From: Thomasclavelia sp.
GTDB taxonomy: Bacteria; Bacillota_I; Bacilli_A; Erysipelotrichales; Erysipelotrichaceae
Assembly (NCBI GenBank): GCA_020024765.1
Contig: JAHHTG010000004.1
Location: 1-32,215, forward strand
DNA length: 32,215 nucleotides
Direction of reading: 5' to 3'
The position numbers and the translations under genes were made by a program. The notes under the pieces were generated by a model that did not search any database, had not been told where the DNA came from, and was given only the letters and a program-made list of their open reading frames with translations. Shown here in pieces: positions 1 to 7,490 of this stretch. The stretch's first letter is position 1. Each line of letters opens with the position of its first letter.

Positions 1-10
1 GGTCAATCTA

Positions 11-35
11 AAGATATCGCAAGATATCTTTTTTT
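11..35 (+). terminator. Rho-independent terminator of an upstream gene outside the window
   Basis: A perfect 8-bp stem (AAGATATC at 11-18, GATATCTT at 23-30) with a GCAA tetraloop is followed by five more T residues. The stem is AT-rich and therefore weak, but the geometry is right. It isolates the operon starting at 87 from whatever lies to the left. Confidence 0.7.
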
Positions 36-37
36 AT

Positions 38-66
38 TTGTTTAGACAAAATTATTCGGTTATAAT
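38..66 (+). promoter_or_regulatory. Promoter of the glycosylasparaginase-tsaEB-rimI-tsaD operon
   Basis: A consensus -10 box TATAAT lies at 61-66, with a TTGTTT -35 box at 38-43 and a 17-bp spacer. The predicted start is near 73, one base before the GGAGG ribosome site at 74-78, so the leader would be only about 14 bases. Confidence 0.6.
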
Positions 67-86
67 ATCATGTGGAGGAAATTCGA

Positions 87-953
87 ATGAAAGCTATTGG
101 AATGTGGAAAATGTCTTACCAGGCATTTAAAAAGGCTAAGAAATTAAATGGTAAAGACTTTATTCTTAAAACCTTATCTTTAATAGAAGATGATGAAGAT
201 GTTCATACTGTTGGTACACATGCTTATGCCAATGCCGAACGTTTTCTTGAATTAGATGCAGCATATATGCATGGTGATTCCTTAATGATTGGTGCTGTAA
301 TGGGTGCTCGTCATATCAAGAATCCAATTAAAGTTGCCCATGCGTTATCAGATAATATCGTTAATAATATGTTGGTTGGAAATGGTGCTGACCATTATGC
401 TAAAGAAATGAATTTTGAAACTTTAGAGGTATTGCCGACTTATGAAACTGACCAAATCGAAGTAACTCATGATACTTGTTCTGTAATTACTTTTGAAAAT
501 GGATCTTTAAACTTAGGCATTTCTTCGAGTGGTCGTGCTAATAAGCACGAAGGTCGCGTTGGAGATTCACCTTTAATTGGTTCAGGTTTCTACTGCGATG
601 ATGATACATGTGCTGTTGCCTTTACAGGTGATGGTGAAATGATTGCTCGTGGAGTTTTAGCTAAATCTGTATGTGATGAATACGCACGTACCAATAATCT
701 TCAACAAGCCCTAGAAGATGTTTGTAATAAATATTTAAAGAAGATTTATAGTATTGGCTATAAAGATCCTTATTTTTCAGCCATTGCCATTGATAAAGAT
801 GGTAACTTTGGCGCTTATACATCACTTGAACTTTTTCCTTATACGGTTTTAAACGAAAATGATGTTAAATTGTACGTATGCGAAAATCAAAATGGTCATA
901 TGCATTTGGAACTTGCAAGTGTTGACTTTTTGAGAACGTATGAAGGTGATTAG
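87..953 (+). CDS. Glycosylasparaginase / isoaspartyl-peptidase family N-terminal-nucleophile hydrolase
   Basis: The 288-residue protein belongs to the Ntn-hydrolase family (peptidase family T2) that cleaves itself before a threonine and then hydrolyses N4-GlcNAc-asparagine or related amides. The HDTC motif puts the nucleophile at Thr130. It is followed by the family block GRVGDSP (residues 157-162) with G-x-G-x-Y and D at about 165-171, and by TGDGE at about 180-184. The chosen ATG at 87 has GGAGG 8 bases upstream; an in-frame GTG at 72 would overlap that site and is rejected. No signal peptide is visible, so the enzyme should be cytoplasmic, whereas the well-studied Flavobacterium enzyme is exported. 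The stop is one base before the tsaE start, making it the first gene of the t6A operon. The substrate (glycosylated asparagine, isoaspartyl peptide or asparagine) cannot be decided from sequence. Confidence 0.85.
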   Translation: MKAIGMWKMSYQAFKKAKKLNGKDFILKTLSLIEDDEDVHTVGTHAYANAERFLELDAAYMHGDSLMIGAVMGARHIKNPIKVAHALSDNIVNNMLVGNGADHYAKEMNFETLEVLPTYETDQIEVTHDTCSVITFENGSLNLGISSSGRANKHEGRVGDSPLIGSGFYCDDDTCAVAFTGDGEMIARGVLAKSVCDEYARTNNLQQALEDVCNKYLKKIYSIGYKDPYFSAIAIDKDGNFGAYTSLELFPYTVLNENDVKLYVCENQNGHMHLELASVDFLRTYEGD

Positions 954-954
954 T

Positions 955-1404
955 ATGAAATTTATTACCCACTCATATTTAGAAACGATTGCACTAGGAA
1001 AGAAATTGGGTGCAATTCTTGAACCTAATAGTATCATCGCTATGAATGGTGATTTAGCCGCTGGTAAAACTACTTTTACCAAAGGAATTGGCCAAGGTTT
1101 AAATATTAAGCAAGTGATTAACTCCCCAACTTTTAATATTTTGAAGATATATAAAGGGGATAAAACCTTATATCATATTGATGCCTATCGTTTGGAAGAA
1201 AATCCATACGATTTAGGTTTTGAAGAATATATGGATGAAGGTGGTATCATGGTTATTGAATGGTATGATTACTTAAAAGATTTACTTAACCGTGATTATT
1301 TAGAACTTAAATTTACTTATGTTGATGAAGAAACGCGTGAAATTGAAATGATTCCTCATGGCGATTCATTTGACCACGTTTTAAAGGAGCTAGAAACATG
1401 TTAA
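955..1404 (+). CDS. tsaE: tRNA threonylcarbamoyladenosine biosynthesis ATPase TsaE
   Basis: TsaE is the P-loop ATPase that, with TsaB and TsaD, transfers threonylcarbamoyl to A37 of ANN-decoding tRNAs. The 149-residue protein has the Walker A motif GDLAAGKTT at residues 32-40, the NSPTF segment typical of the family, and the HIDAYRL and VIEWYDY blocks around residues 80-110. I chose the ATG at 955, preceded by GAAGGTGAT, rather than the in-frame ATG at 940 inside the preceding gene. The gene follows the asparaginase-like gene after one base and overlaps tsaB by 7 bp, so the set is probably translationally coupled. Confidence 0.95.
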   Translation: MKFITHSYLETIALGKKLGAILEPNSIIAMNGDLAAGKTTFTKGIGQGLNIKQVINSPTFNILKIYKGDKTLYHIDAYRLEENPYDLGFEEYMDEGGIMVIEWYDYLKDLLNRDYLELKFTYVDEETREIEMIPHGDSFDHVLKELETC

Positions 1405-1985
1405 CACTGTGTATGGATACAGCTTATAAATATTTATCATTAGCACTTATTCGCGATGGTGAAATCATTGCAGCAATTGATGAACCTTGTTTTAAAAGAC
1501 AATCAGAATTGCTCTTTGTTCGCTTGCAAGAACTATTCAAAAAAGCTAACTTGCAACCATTGGATATCGATAGTGTTTGCATCTCAGAAGGCCCAGGAAG
1601 CTATACTGGCGTTCGTATTGCGATGAGCGTTGCAAAGACGATTTGTGAAGTTGCACATTTGGATTTATATAAAATTTCAACTTTACGTTTATATGCCAAT
1701 AATGAAGAAGATACCATGGTAATCCTTGATGCTCGTGCGAAACGCGCTTATGTCGGCATTTACAATCAAGGTGATATTGTCGAAGAAGATAAAGTTGAAT
1801 ATTTAGAAAATATTGAACTAAGTGATCATAATTTAATTGGCGACTTATCGTTATTTGGCCAAGAAGATAAGATGCCAAAAATTAGTGAATGTTTCAAAAA
1901 TACTCAACATGTTTGGGAAAAACAAGAAAATATAGCTTATATGGTACCGAAGTACTTAAAAGAAAGTGACAGTTATTATCGATGA
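1398..1985 (+). CDS. tsaB: tRNA threonylcarbamoyladenosine biosynthesis protein TsaB
   Basis: TsaB is the inactive ASKHA-fold paralogue of TsaD; it forms the TsaB-TsaD heterodimer to which TsaE binds. The N-terminal MDTAYKYLSLALIRDG strand pattern and the SEGPGSYTGVRIAMS block (about residues 63-77) are diagnostic. At 195 residues it is a little shorter than E. coli TsaB (231), mainly at the C-terminus, as in other Firmicutes. It overlaps tsaE by 7 bp and rimI by 4 bp (ATGA). Confidence 0.93.
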   Translation: MLTLCMDTAYKYLSLALIRDGEIIAAIDEPCFKRQSELLFVRLQELFKKANLQPLDIDSVCISEGPGSYTGVRIAMSVAKTICEVAHLDLYKISTLRLYANNEEDTMVILDARAKRAYVGIYNQGDIVEEDKVEYLENIELSDHNLIGDLSLFGQEDKMPKISECFKNTQHVWEKQENIAYMVPKYLKESDSYYR

Positions 1986-2449
1986 ACATCAGTTTAATGC
2001 AAACTAGTGACATCGATGATGTCCTAACTTTAGAAAATCGCGTTTTCACTTCTTGTTGGAAACGTAAAGAATTAGAATTTGAAATCAATGACAATGAATA
2101 TTCACAATTGTTTGTTTTAAGAGACGGCGAAACTTTGGTAGGTTATAGTGGTGTTTCAATTTTATTTGAAAGAGCTGAAGTCTTGACATTAGCTATTGCT
2201 CCTGAATATCAAGGTCAAAAGCTAGGTGAAAAGATGCTACGCCACTTAATCAAAGTAGCGCTGCATAATGAATGTGAAGTTATTTCATTAGAAGTTCGTA
2301 AATCAAATGTTAAAGCACTTGGTTTATATGAAAAATATGGTTTTATTACGATGCGTGTTCGTCCTTCCTATTATCAAGATAATTTTGAAGATGCATACGA
2401 AATGGCAAAACCACTTGGAGGTTTAGATGAAGAAGATTTTTGCGATTGA
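1982..2449 (+). CDS. rimI: Ribosomal protein uS/bS18 alanine N-acetyltransferase family (RimI)
   Basis: This is a GNAT-fold acetyltransferase of 155 residues. The acetyl-CoA pyrophosphate-binding motif is seen as QGQKLGEKML (about residues 79-88), followed by the RimI-type LEVRKSNVKALGLYEKYGF segment. RimI acetylates the N-terminus of ribosomal protein S18 in E. coli; activity on other N-termini is possible. The gene starts within the tsaB stop (ATGA) and overlaps tsaD by 23 bp. The tsaB-rimI-tsaD order is widespread in Firmicutes, which supports the assignment. Confidence 0.9.
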   Translation: MNISLMQTSDIDDVLTLENRVFTSCWKRKELEFEINDNEYSQLFVLRDGETLVGYSGVSILFERAEVLTLAIAPEYQGQKLGEKMLRHLIKVALHNECEVISLEVRKSNVKALGLYEKYGFITMRVRPSYYQDNFEDAYEMAKPLGGLDEEDFCD

Positions 2450-3413
2450 ATCAAGTTGTGATGAAACGGCTTGTGCAATTATTAATGAAAATTTAGATAT
2501 TGAAAGTTCGGTCGTTACAACCCAAATTGATGTACATGCTCGTTTTGGTGGCGTTATTCCTGAAGTTGCTAGTCGTATGCACGTTGAACAAATTTCAACA
2601 ATGGTTAAAGAAGGCTTGAATGGTCAAAAAGTTGAAGATATGGATGCAATTGCTTATACAATTGGTCCTGGTTTAATCGGGTCGCTTCATGTTGGGGCTG
2701 CTGCAGCTAAGACTTTAGCGTTTTTCTACAATAAACCATTAATTGGTGTTCATCATTTAAAGGGTCATATTTTCGTTAACGAATTAATCGAACCTTTAAC
2801 TTATCCATTGCTTGCATTAGTTGTCAGTGGTGGTCATACAGAACTTGTTTATATGAAAGATGATGATAGTTTTGAAATTATTGGTACAACATTAGATGAT
2901 GCAATTGGTGAAGCTTATGATAAAGTTGCTCGTATCTTACACTTGCAATATCCAGGTGGTCCGAAGATTGATAAATTAGCCAAGGATGGTAAACCACATT
3001 ATGAATTACCGATGCCAAAGGTTGATGGGTATAACTTTTCGTTCTCGGGCCTTAAGAATGCATGTCTACAATTGAATCAAAGACTTGAACGTAAAGGCGA
3101 GGCACTGGTAGATGCAGATTTAGCTTACGCCTTTCAAGAGACAGCTTTACATCATTTATTAAATAAAACTTTAAAAGTTATGGAAGACTATCCTGTTAAT
3201 CATGTTTTAATTGCTGGTGGTGTTGCTTGTAACTCTCGTTTAAGAGAATTGATGAGTGAAAATATCAAGGGTGCAAAATTGACATTGCCACCACTTAAAT
3301 ACTGTACAGATAATGCGACAATGATTGGTGTTGCGGCTTTTAAAGAACTTGCTCATAATCGTTTTGTTGGTTTTGATGCACCGTCTAACCCATCAATGGG
3401 CTTAGATGAATAG
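2427..3413 (+). CDS. tsaD: tRNA N6-adenosine threonylcarbamoyltransferase TsaD (Kae1/Gcp family)
   Basis: TsaD is the catalytic subunit of t6A synthesis: it moves threonylcarbamoyl from threonylcarbamoyl-AMP to A37. The 328-residue protein has the N-terminal IESSCDETACAI phosphate-binding segment, the metal-binding His pair in GVHHLKGH (about residues 107-114), the VSGGHTELV block, and the C-terminal GGVACNSRLRE and YCTDNATMIG motifs. All are intact. tsaC, needed to make the intermediate, is not in the window. A 73-bp gap with a fresh promoter separates it from rex. Confidence 0.97.
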   Translation: MKKIFAIESSCDETACAIINENLDIESSVVTTQIDVHARFGGVIPEVASRMHVEQISTMVKEGLNGQKVEDMDAIAYTIGPGLIGSLHVGAAAAKTLAFFYNKPLIGVHHLKGHIFVNELIEPLTYPLLALVVSGGHTELVYMKDDDSFEIIGTTLDDAIGEAYDKVARILHLQYPGGPKIDKLAKDGKPHYELPMPKVDGYNFSFSGLKNACLQLNQRLERKGEALVDADLAYAFQETALHHLLNKTLKVMEDYPVNHVLIAGGVACNSRLRELMSENIKGAKLTLPPLKYCTDNATMIGVAAFKELAHNRFVGFDAPSNPSMGLDE

Positions 3414-3437
3414 TACTAGTGCTAATAAAATAAAATA

Positions 3438-3466
3438 TGCACAAATGCGTTTTTCTATGCTAAAAT
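3438..3466 (+). promoter_or_regulatory. Promoter of rex-asnS with extended -10
   Basis: TGCACA (3438-3443, four of six matches to TTGACA), a 17-bp spacer and TAAAAT (3461-3466) preceded by TGC give an extended -10 promoter. The predicted start is near 3473, directly at the AGGTAGG ribosome site. I see no good Rex palindrome here, so autoregulation is not evident. Confidence 0.65.
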
Positions 3467-3486
3467 AGTTCAAGGTAGGTGTTTTT

Positions 3487-4113
3487 ATGGATAAAAATGT
3501 TTCGAAAGCAACTTTGCAAAGATATCCAATTTATTTAAAAGCTCTTAGAAAATTAAAGAGTATGGGTGTCGAAAGAATTATGTCTAAAGAATTATCGGAG
3601 TTTGTTGATATTCAGCCAACAACGATTCGTCGTGATTTTTCTTTAATTGGACATTTAGGTAAACAAGGTTATGGCTATAATGTTGATCAACTAATCGAAA
3701 TATTTTCAAATAAATTAGGTGTTAATTTTGATGAAAAGATTATTTTGGTTGGAGCAGGTAACTTTGGTCGTGCTGTCTTGAATTATAACCGCTGGGATAA
3801 TATCATTGGTAAGATTATTTGCGTCTTTGATAAACATCCAGAGAATATTCAAGGTTTATCAGTACCTGTTTATAACATTGACCAAATCAATGAAAAGATG
3901 CCAGAGGGATGTAAGATTGCCATTGTTACAATGTCAAATCAAGTCCAAGAAACTGTCGATCTGTTAATTGAAAATGGTATTGAAGGAATTGTTGATTTAA
4001 CACGTCAACACTTCTCGGTTCCAAATAACGTTTGTGTTCGTAGTGTTGATATTATTTCAACAATCATCGAATTAGTATATGAAATTAACCGTAGAGATAT
4101 TATAGGGGAATAA
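3487..4113 (+). CDS. rex: Redox-sensing transcriptional repressor Rex
   Basis: Rex is a homodimeric repressor that binds DNA when NADH/NAD is low and is released by NADH. The 208-residue protein has a winged-helix N-terminus with the recognition segment PTTIRRDFS (about residues 43-51), then a Rossmann domain with the glycine motif VGAGNFGRAV (about residues 88-97), and the C-terminal domain-swapped helix. Length and all blocks match the family. It sits 3 bases upstream of asnS and is probably cotranscribed with it. Possible targets in this window are the pfp promoter near 7431 and, by function, the Rnf operon, though no clear site is seen at the latter. Confidence 0.97.
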   Translation: MDKNVSKATLQRYPIYLKALRKLKSMGVERIMSKELSEFVDIQPTTIRRDFSLIGHLGKQGYGYNVDQLIEIFSNKLGVNFDEKIILVGAGNFGRAVLNYNRWDNIIGKIICVFDKHPENIQGLSVPVYNIDQINEKMPEGCKIAIVTMSNQVQETVDLLIENGIEGIVDLTRQHFSVPNNVCVRSVDIISTIIELVYEINRRDIIGE

Positions 4114-4116
4114 GGA

Positions 4117-5499
4117 ATGTTAGATTTTAAAACTGTTAGAGAATTATATGAATTATGTTATTCTAAGAATCAATTAGAAATTGACCAATTAGAATATATT
4201 CAACTAGAAGGTTGGATTAGAACTAACCGCGATAATGGCGCTATTGGTTTTATTGAATTAAACGATGGTACTTATTTTAAGAATGTTCAAGTCGTTTATG
4301 ATGATGCTTTAGCAAATCGTAAAGAAGTATCAAAATTCTTAACTGGTTCAAGCGTTTGCGTCACTGGTAAATTCATCTACACGCCAGATAGCAAACAACC
4401 ATTTGAATTAAAGGCTACTGAAGTTACTTTAATTGGTGCTTGTGATGAAACATATCCAATGCAAAAGAAACGTCACTCATTTGAGTATTTAAGAGAAGTA
4501 CCTCATTTAAGAGTTCGCACAAATACTTTCATGGCTGTTTATCGCTTGCGTAGCGCTTTGAGCATGGCTATCCATGAATTTTTCCAAAATCAAGGTTTCG
4601 TTTATGTGCATACTCCAATCATTACATCGATGGATGGCGAAGGTGCTGGTAATATGTTCCGTGTTACAACAATTGATAATCAAAACTTTGAAGAAGATTT
4701 CTTTGGTAAAGAAGCTCATCTTGCTGTAACTGGCCAATTACAAGTTGAAGCATTCTGCATGGCTTTCCGTGATGTTTATACGTTTGGTCCTACATTCCGT
4801 GCCGAAAATTCGCACACTGCTACTCACGCTGCTGAATTCTGGATGATTGAACCAGAAATTGCCTTCGCAGATCTTGAAGACAATATGGATTTAATCGAAG
4901 ATTTAGTTAAGTATTGCATCAACTATGCTTTAGAAAACTGTCCAGAAGAAATGAAATTCTTCAATCAATTCATTGATAAGACATTAATCGAAAGAATTAC
5001 TAAATTAAAAGATGCACATTTTAGAAGAATGACATATACAGAAGCTATCGATTACTTATTAAAGGCTGATGTGAAGTTTGAAAATAAAGTATACTGGGGC
5101 ATGGACTTAAATTCCGAACATGAAAAATACATCTGTGAAAAGATTGTTGGTGGTCCGGTATTCTTGACTGATTATCCAAAAGATATCAAAGCTTTCTACA
5201 TGCGTTTGAACGATGATGGTAAGACTGTTGCCGCATGTGATTTACTAGTGCCACAAATCGGTGAATTAGTCGGTGGCTCACAACGTGAAGAACGTTATGA
5301 TGTGCTTAAACAACGTATGGAAGAATTAGGCATGGATATCAAGACTTATGAGTGGTATCTAGATCTAAGAAAATATGGTGGTTGTAAGCATGCTGGCTTT
5401 GGTGTTGGTTTTGAAAGATTGGTAATGTATCTAAGTGGTATGCAAAATATTCGTGATGTATTGCCTTTCCCAAGAACACCAAAGAATTTAAATTTATAA
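4117..5499 (+). CDS. asnS: Asparaginyl-tRNA synthetase
   Basis: A class IIb synthetase of 460 residues that charges tRNA-Asn. An N-terminal OB-fold anticodon-binding domain (about residues 28-115) precedes the catalytic core. Motif 2 begins FRAENSHTATHAAEF and motif 3 ends GFGVGFERLVMYL and DVLPFPR. The FWMIEPE block following motif 2 separates AsnRS from AspRS. Many AsnRS proteins have Arg before the His in the motif 2 loop, where this one has Thr; I suspect a lineage variant. The start has GGGGAATAAGGA immediately upstream, and a terminator follows at 5505. Confidence 0.96.
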   Translation: MLDFKTVRELYELCYSKNQLEIDQLEYIQLEGWIRTNRDNGAIGFIELNDGTYFKNVQVVYDDALANRKEVSKFLTGSSVCVTGKFIYTPDSKQPFELKATEVTLIGACDETYPMQKKRHSFEYLREVPHLRVRTNTFMAVYRLRSALSMAIHEFFQNQGFVYVHTPIITSMDGEGAGNMFRVTTIDNQNFEEDFFGKEAHLAVTGQLQVEAFCMAFRDVYTFGPTFRAENSHTATHAAEFWMIEPEIAFADLEDNMDLIEDLVKYCINYALENCPEEMKFFNQFIDKTLIERITKLKDAHFRRMTYTEAIDYLLKADVKFENKVYWGMDLNSEHEKYICEKIVGGPVFLTDYPKDIKAFYMRLNDDGKTVAACDLLVPQIGELVGGSQREERYDVLKQRMEELGMDIKTYEWYLDLRKYGGCKHAGFGVGFERLVMYLSGMQNIRDVLPFPRTPKNLNL

Positions 5500-5504
5500 T
5501 TTAT

Positions 5505-5532
5505 AAAGGGGAAATCTTCCCCCTTTATTTTT
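5505..5532 (+). terminator. Rho-independent terminator after asnS
   Basis: AAAGGGGAA (5505-5513) pairs with TTCCCCCTTT (5517-5526), with one bulged C and an ATC loop, followed by ATTTTT. It ends the rex-asnS transcript. Confidence 0.85.
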
Positions 5533-5546
5533 AAGAAGGAGTTTGT

Positions 5547-7415
5547 ATGATTTATCAAATTAGCAAAGGCACCATGTTTTTTGGTGCAAATGATGTCTTT
5601 GAAAATATCGATTTTGAAGTCAATGAAAACGAAAAAATCGCCATCGTTGGTCGCAATGGTTGTGGTAAATCAACTTTACTAAAAGTTATGATGGGGGAAC
5701 TTGAACTGAGTTCAGGCCAAGTGCACCGCAATAACTCCATGACAATTGGTTATCTTGAACAAAATGCCTTTAATAATGAAAATAATTTAGTTATCGATGA
5801 ATTCTTAAGTGTCTTCAAAGATGTTATTGCTCGTGAAGAAGAATTGGCTAACCTATCTAAATTGATGGAAACAGACCATAGCCAAAAAAATATTGACCGT
5901 TATGCCAAATTAGAGACTGAGTTTCAATATCTTGGTGGTTATACTTATCAAAGTGATATCAAGACAGTCTTTAATGGTTTTGGTTTCAACGAGGAAGATT
6001 TAAAGCGTCCACTAAATTCTTTTTCAGGTGGTGAAAAGACAAAAATTGGTTTTGCAAAGTTACTGCTTTCAAAACCCGATTTAATCTTGCTTGACGAACC
6101 TACGAATCACTTAGATTTAAAGACTATCGAATGGCTTGAAACATATTTAAGTAAATATAATAAAGCTGTTGTCTTAGTATCCCATGATCGTGCATTCTTA
6201 GATAAAACCGTGAATATTATCTACGAAATCGAATACGGAAGTATTAAAAAATATAGTGGTAACTATTCTTCATTCCAACGCCAAAAGAAAGAAAACCTCT
6301 TACGTCAAGAAACTTTATATCGTTACCAACAAAAGGATATTAAACGCCTTGAAGAATTAATTGAGAAATATCGATACAAAGCAACCAAAGCTAAGATGGT
6401 GCAAAGCAAGATTAAATATCTTGAAAAAATGGATCGTATCGAAGATCCAAAGGCGGCTGATACAAAAGTCTTTAAAGCTCACTTTGCTTCTAGAGTTAGA
6501 GGCGGCAAGAATGTCTTGTCACTCGATCATTTTAGTTTTGGTTATGGTGATGAAAAATTGGGCGAAGTAACCTTAGATATTTTAAGAGGCGATCGTATTT
6601 GCATCATGGGTGATAATGGCACAGGTAAATCGACCTTGTTAAAGACAATTATTGGTGAACTAAAAGAACTGAGTGGTTATAAAATGTTTGGCCATCAAAT
6701 CGAAATTGGTTATTTTGATCAAACACTTGCTGCTTTAAATTCATCAAAGACAGTACTTGAAGAATTGTGGGATGAACATCCTGAACTTGATAATACAGCT
6801 ATCCGTTCAGTCCTTGGTGCTTTTCTATTTTCTAGCGAAGAAGTCTTTAAAGAATTAAATGTTTTATCGGGTGGTGAAAAAGTTAGATTAGCTTTAGCAA
6901 AACTAATGCTTAAGGGTGCTAACTTCTTAATTCTTGATGAACCGACAAACCATTTAGACATTGTATCCAAAGAAGCGCTAGAAAATGCTTTAATGTCATA
7001 TGATGGTACGATTTTATTTGTATCGCATGATCGTTATTTTATTAAAAATATTGCAACATCTTGCTTATTATTAGAAAACGGTCAAGCAACTTATTATCCT
7101 GATGGTTATAAAGACTACATAGATGAAAAGAAAAAGGTAGTTGCAGAAGATACAAAAAGTGAAGTGCCAGTTAAAGTCGTAAAGAATGTTAAACCAAAAG
7201 CTAAATATAATTTAAAGAAGATTGAAGCACGTATTAGCGAACTCGAAGAATTATTAGAAGAAAAACGTGAATTACGCTTTGAGCCAGAATATTATCATGA
7301 TCATTTCAAAATGCAGGCTTTAGATGAAGAAATTGATGACATTCACAATCTGCTTCATCATGAAATGGAAAATTGGGAAGCGGCTATGGAAGAAAAGGAA
7401 GAAATGGGCTTATAG
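5547..7415 (+). CDS. ABC-F family ATPase (YdiF/Uup-like translation factor)
   Basis: The 622-residue protein has two ABC cassettes and no membrane segments, the architecture of ABC-F proteins that act on the ribosome. Cassette 1 has Walker A GRNGCGKST (residues 35-43), signature SFSGGEKTK and Walker B LILLDEPTNHLD. Cassette 2 has GDNGTGKST, LSGGEKVRLALAKLM and FLILDEPTNHLD. The linker between them is long and charged with the KATKAKMVQSKIKYLEKMDRIE pattern, and a C-terminal region of about 90 residues is rich in Glu and Lys and likely coiled coil, as in YdiF and Uup. There is no sign of an antibiotic-resistance subtype, so a general translation role is more likely. A strong AAGAAGGAG site precedes the ATG. 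No terminator is seen between this gene and pfp. Confidence 0.9.
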   Translation: MIYQISKGTMFFGANDVFENIDFEVNENEKIAIVGRNGCGKSTLLKVMMGELELSSGQVHRNNSMTIGYLEQNAFNNENNLVIDEFLSVFKDVIAREEELANLSKLMETDHSQKNIDRYAKLETEFQYLGGYTYQSDIKTVFNGFGFNEEDLKRPLNSFSGGEKTKIGFAKLLLSKPDLILLDEPTNHLDLKTIEWLETYLSKYNKAVVLVSHDRAFLDKTVNIIYEIEYGSIKKYSGNYSSFQRQKKENLLRQETLYRYQQKDIKRLEELIEKYRYKATKAKMVQSKIKYLEKMDRIEDPKAADTKVFKAHFASRVRGGKNVLSLDHFSFGYGDEKLGEVTLDILRGDRICIMGDNGTGKSTLLKTIIGELKELSGYKMFGHQIEIGYFDQTLAALNSSKTVLEELWDEHPELDNTAIRSVLGAFLFSSEEVFKELNVLSGGEKVRLALAKLMLKGANFLILDEPTNHLDIVSKEALENALMSYDGTILFVSHDRYFIKNIATSCLLLENGQATYYPDGYKDYIDEKKKVVAEDTKSEVPVKVVKNVKPKAKYNLKKIEARISELEELLEEKRELRFEPEYYHDHFKMQALDEEIDDIHNLLHHEMENWEAAMEEKEEMGL

Positions 7416-7419
7416 CATA

Positions 7420-7448
7420 TACTCAAAGAATTGTGAATATGTTAAAAT
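7420..7448 (+). promoter_or_regulatory. pfp promoter with a possible Rex operator over the -10 box
   Basis: TAAAAT at 7443-7448 is preceded by TGT, an extended -10; the -35 at 7420-7425 (TACTCA) is weak. Overlapping it at 7431-7448, TTGTGAA-TATG-TTAAAAT matches the Rex consensus TTGTKAA-N4-TTMACAA perfectly in the left half and in 5 of 7 positions in the right half. Rex bound here would block RNA polymerase. The site is an inference from one copy. Confidence 0.5.
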
Positions 7449-7490
7449 TGTAGAGGAATAAAACGATTATTTAATAGGAGGAAATCTTAA

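Noticed and set aside
3414..3437. Terminator between tsaD and rex
   Set aside because: Short palindromes such as TAGTACTA are present, but there is no stable stem followed by a T run.
4800..4850. AsnRS motif 2 loop with Thr where many homologues have Arg
   Set aside because: Noted, but I suspect this is a common lineage variant and the rest of the enzyme is normal, so it is not raised as a finding.
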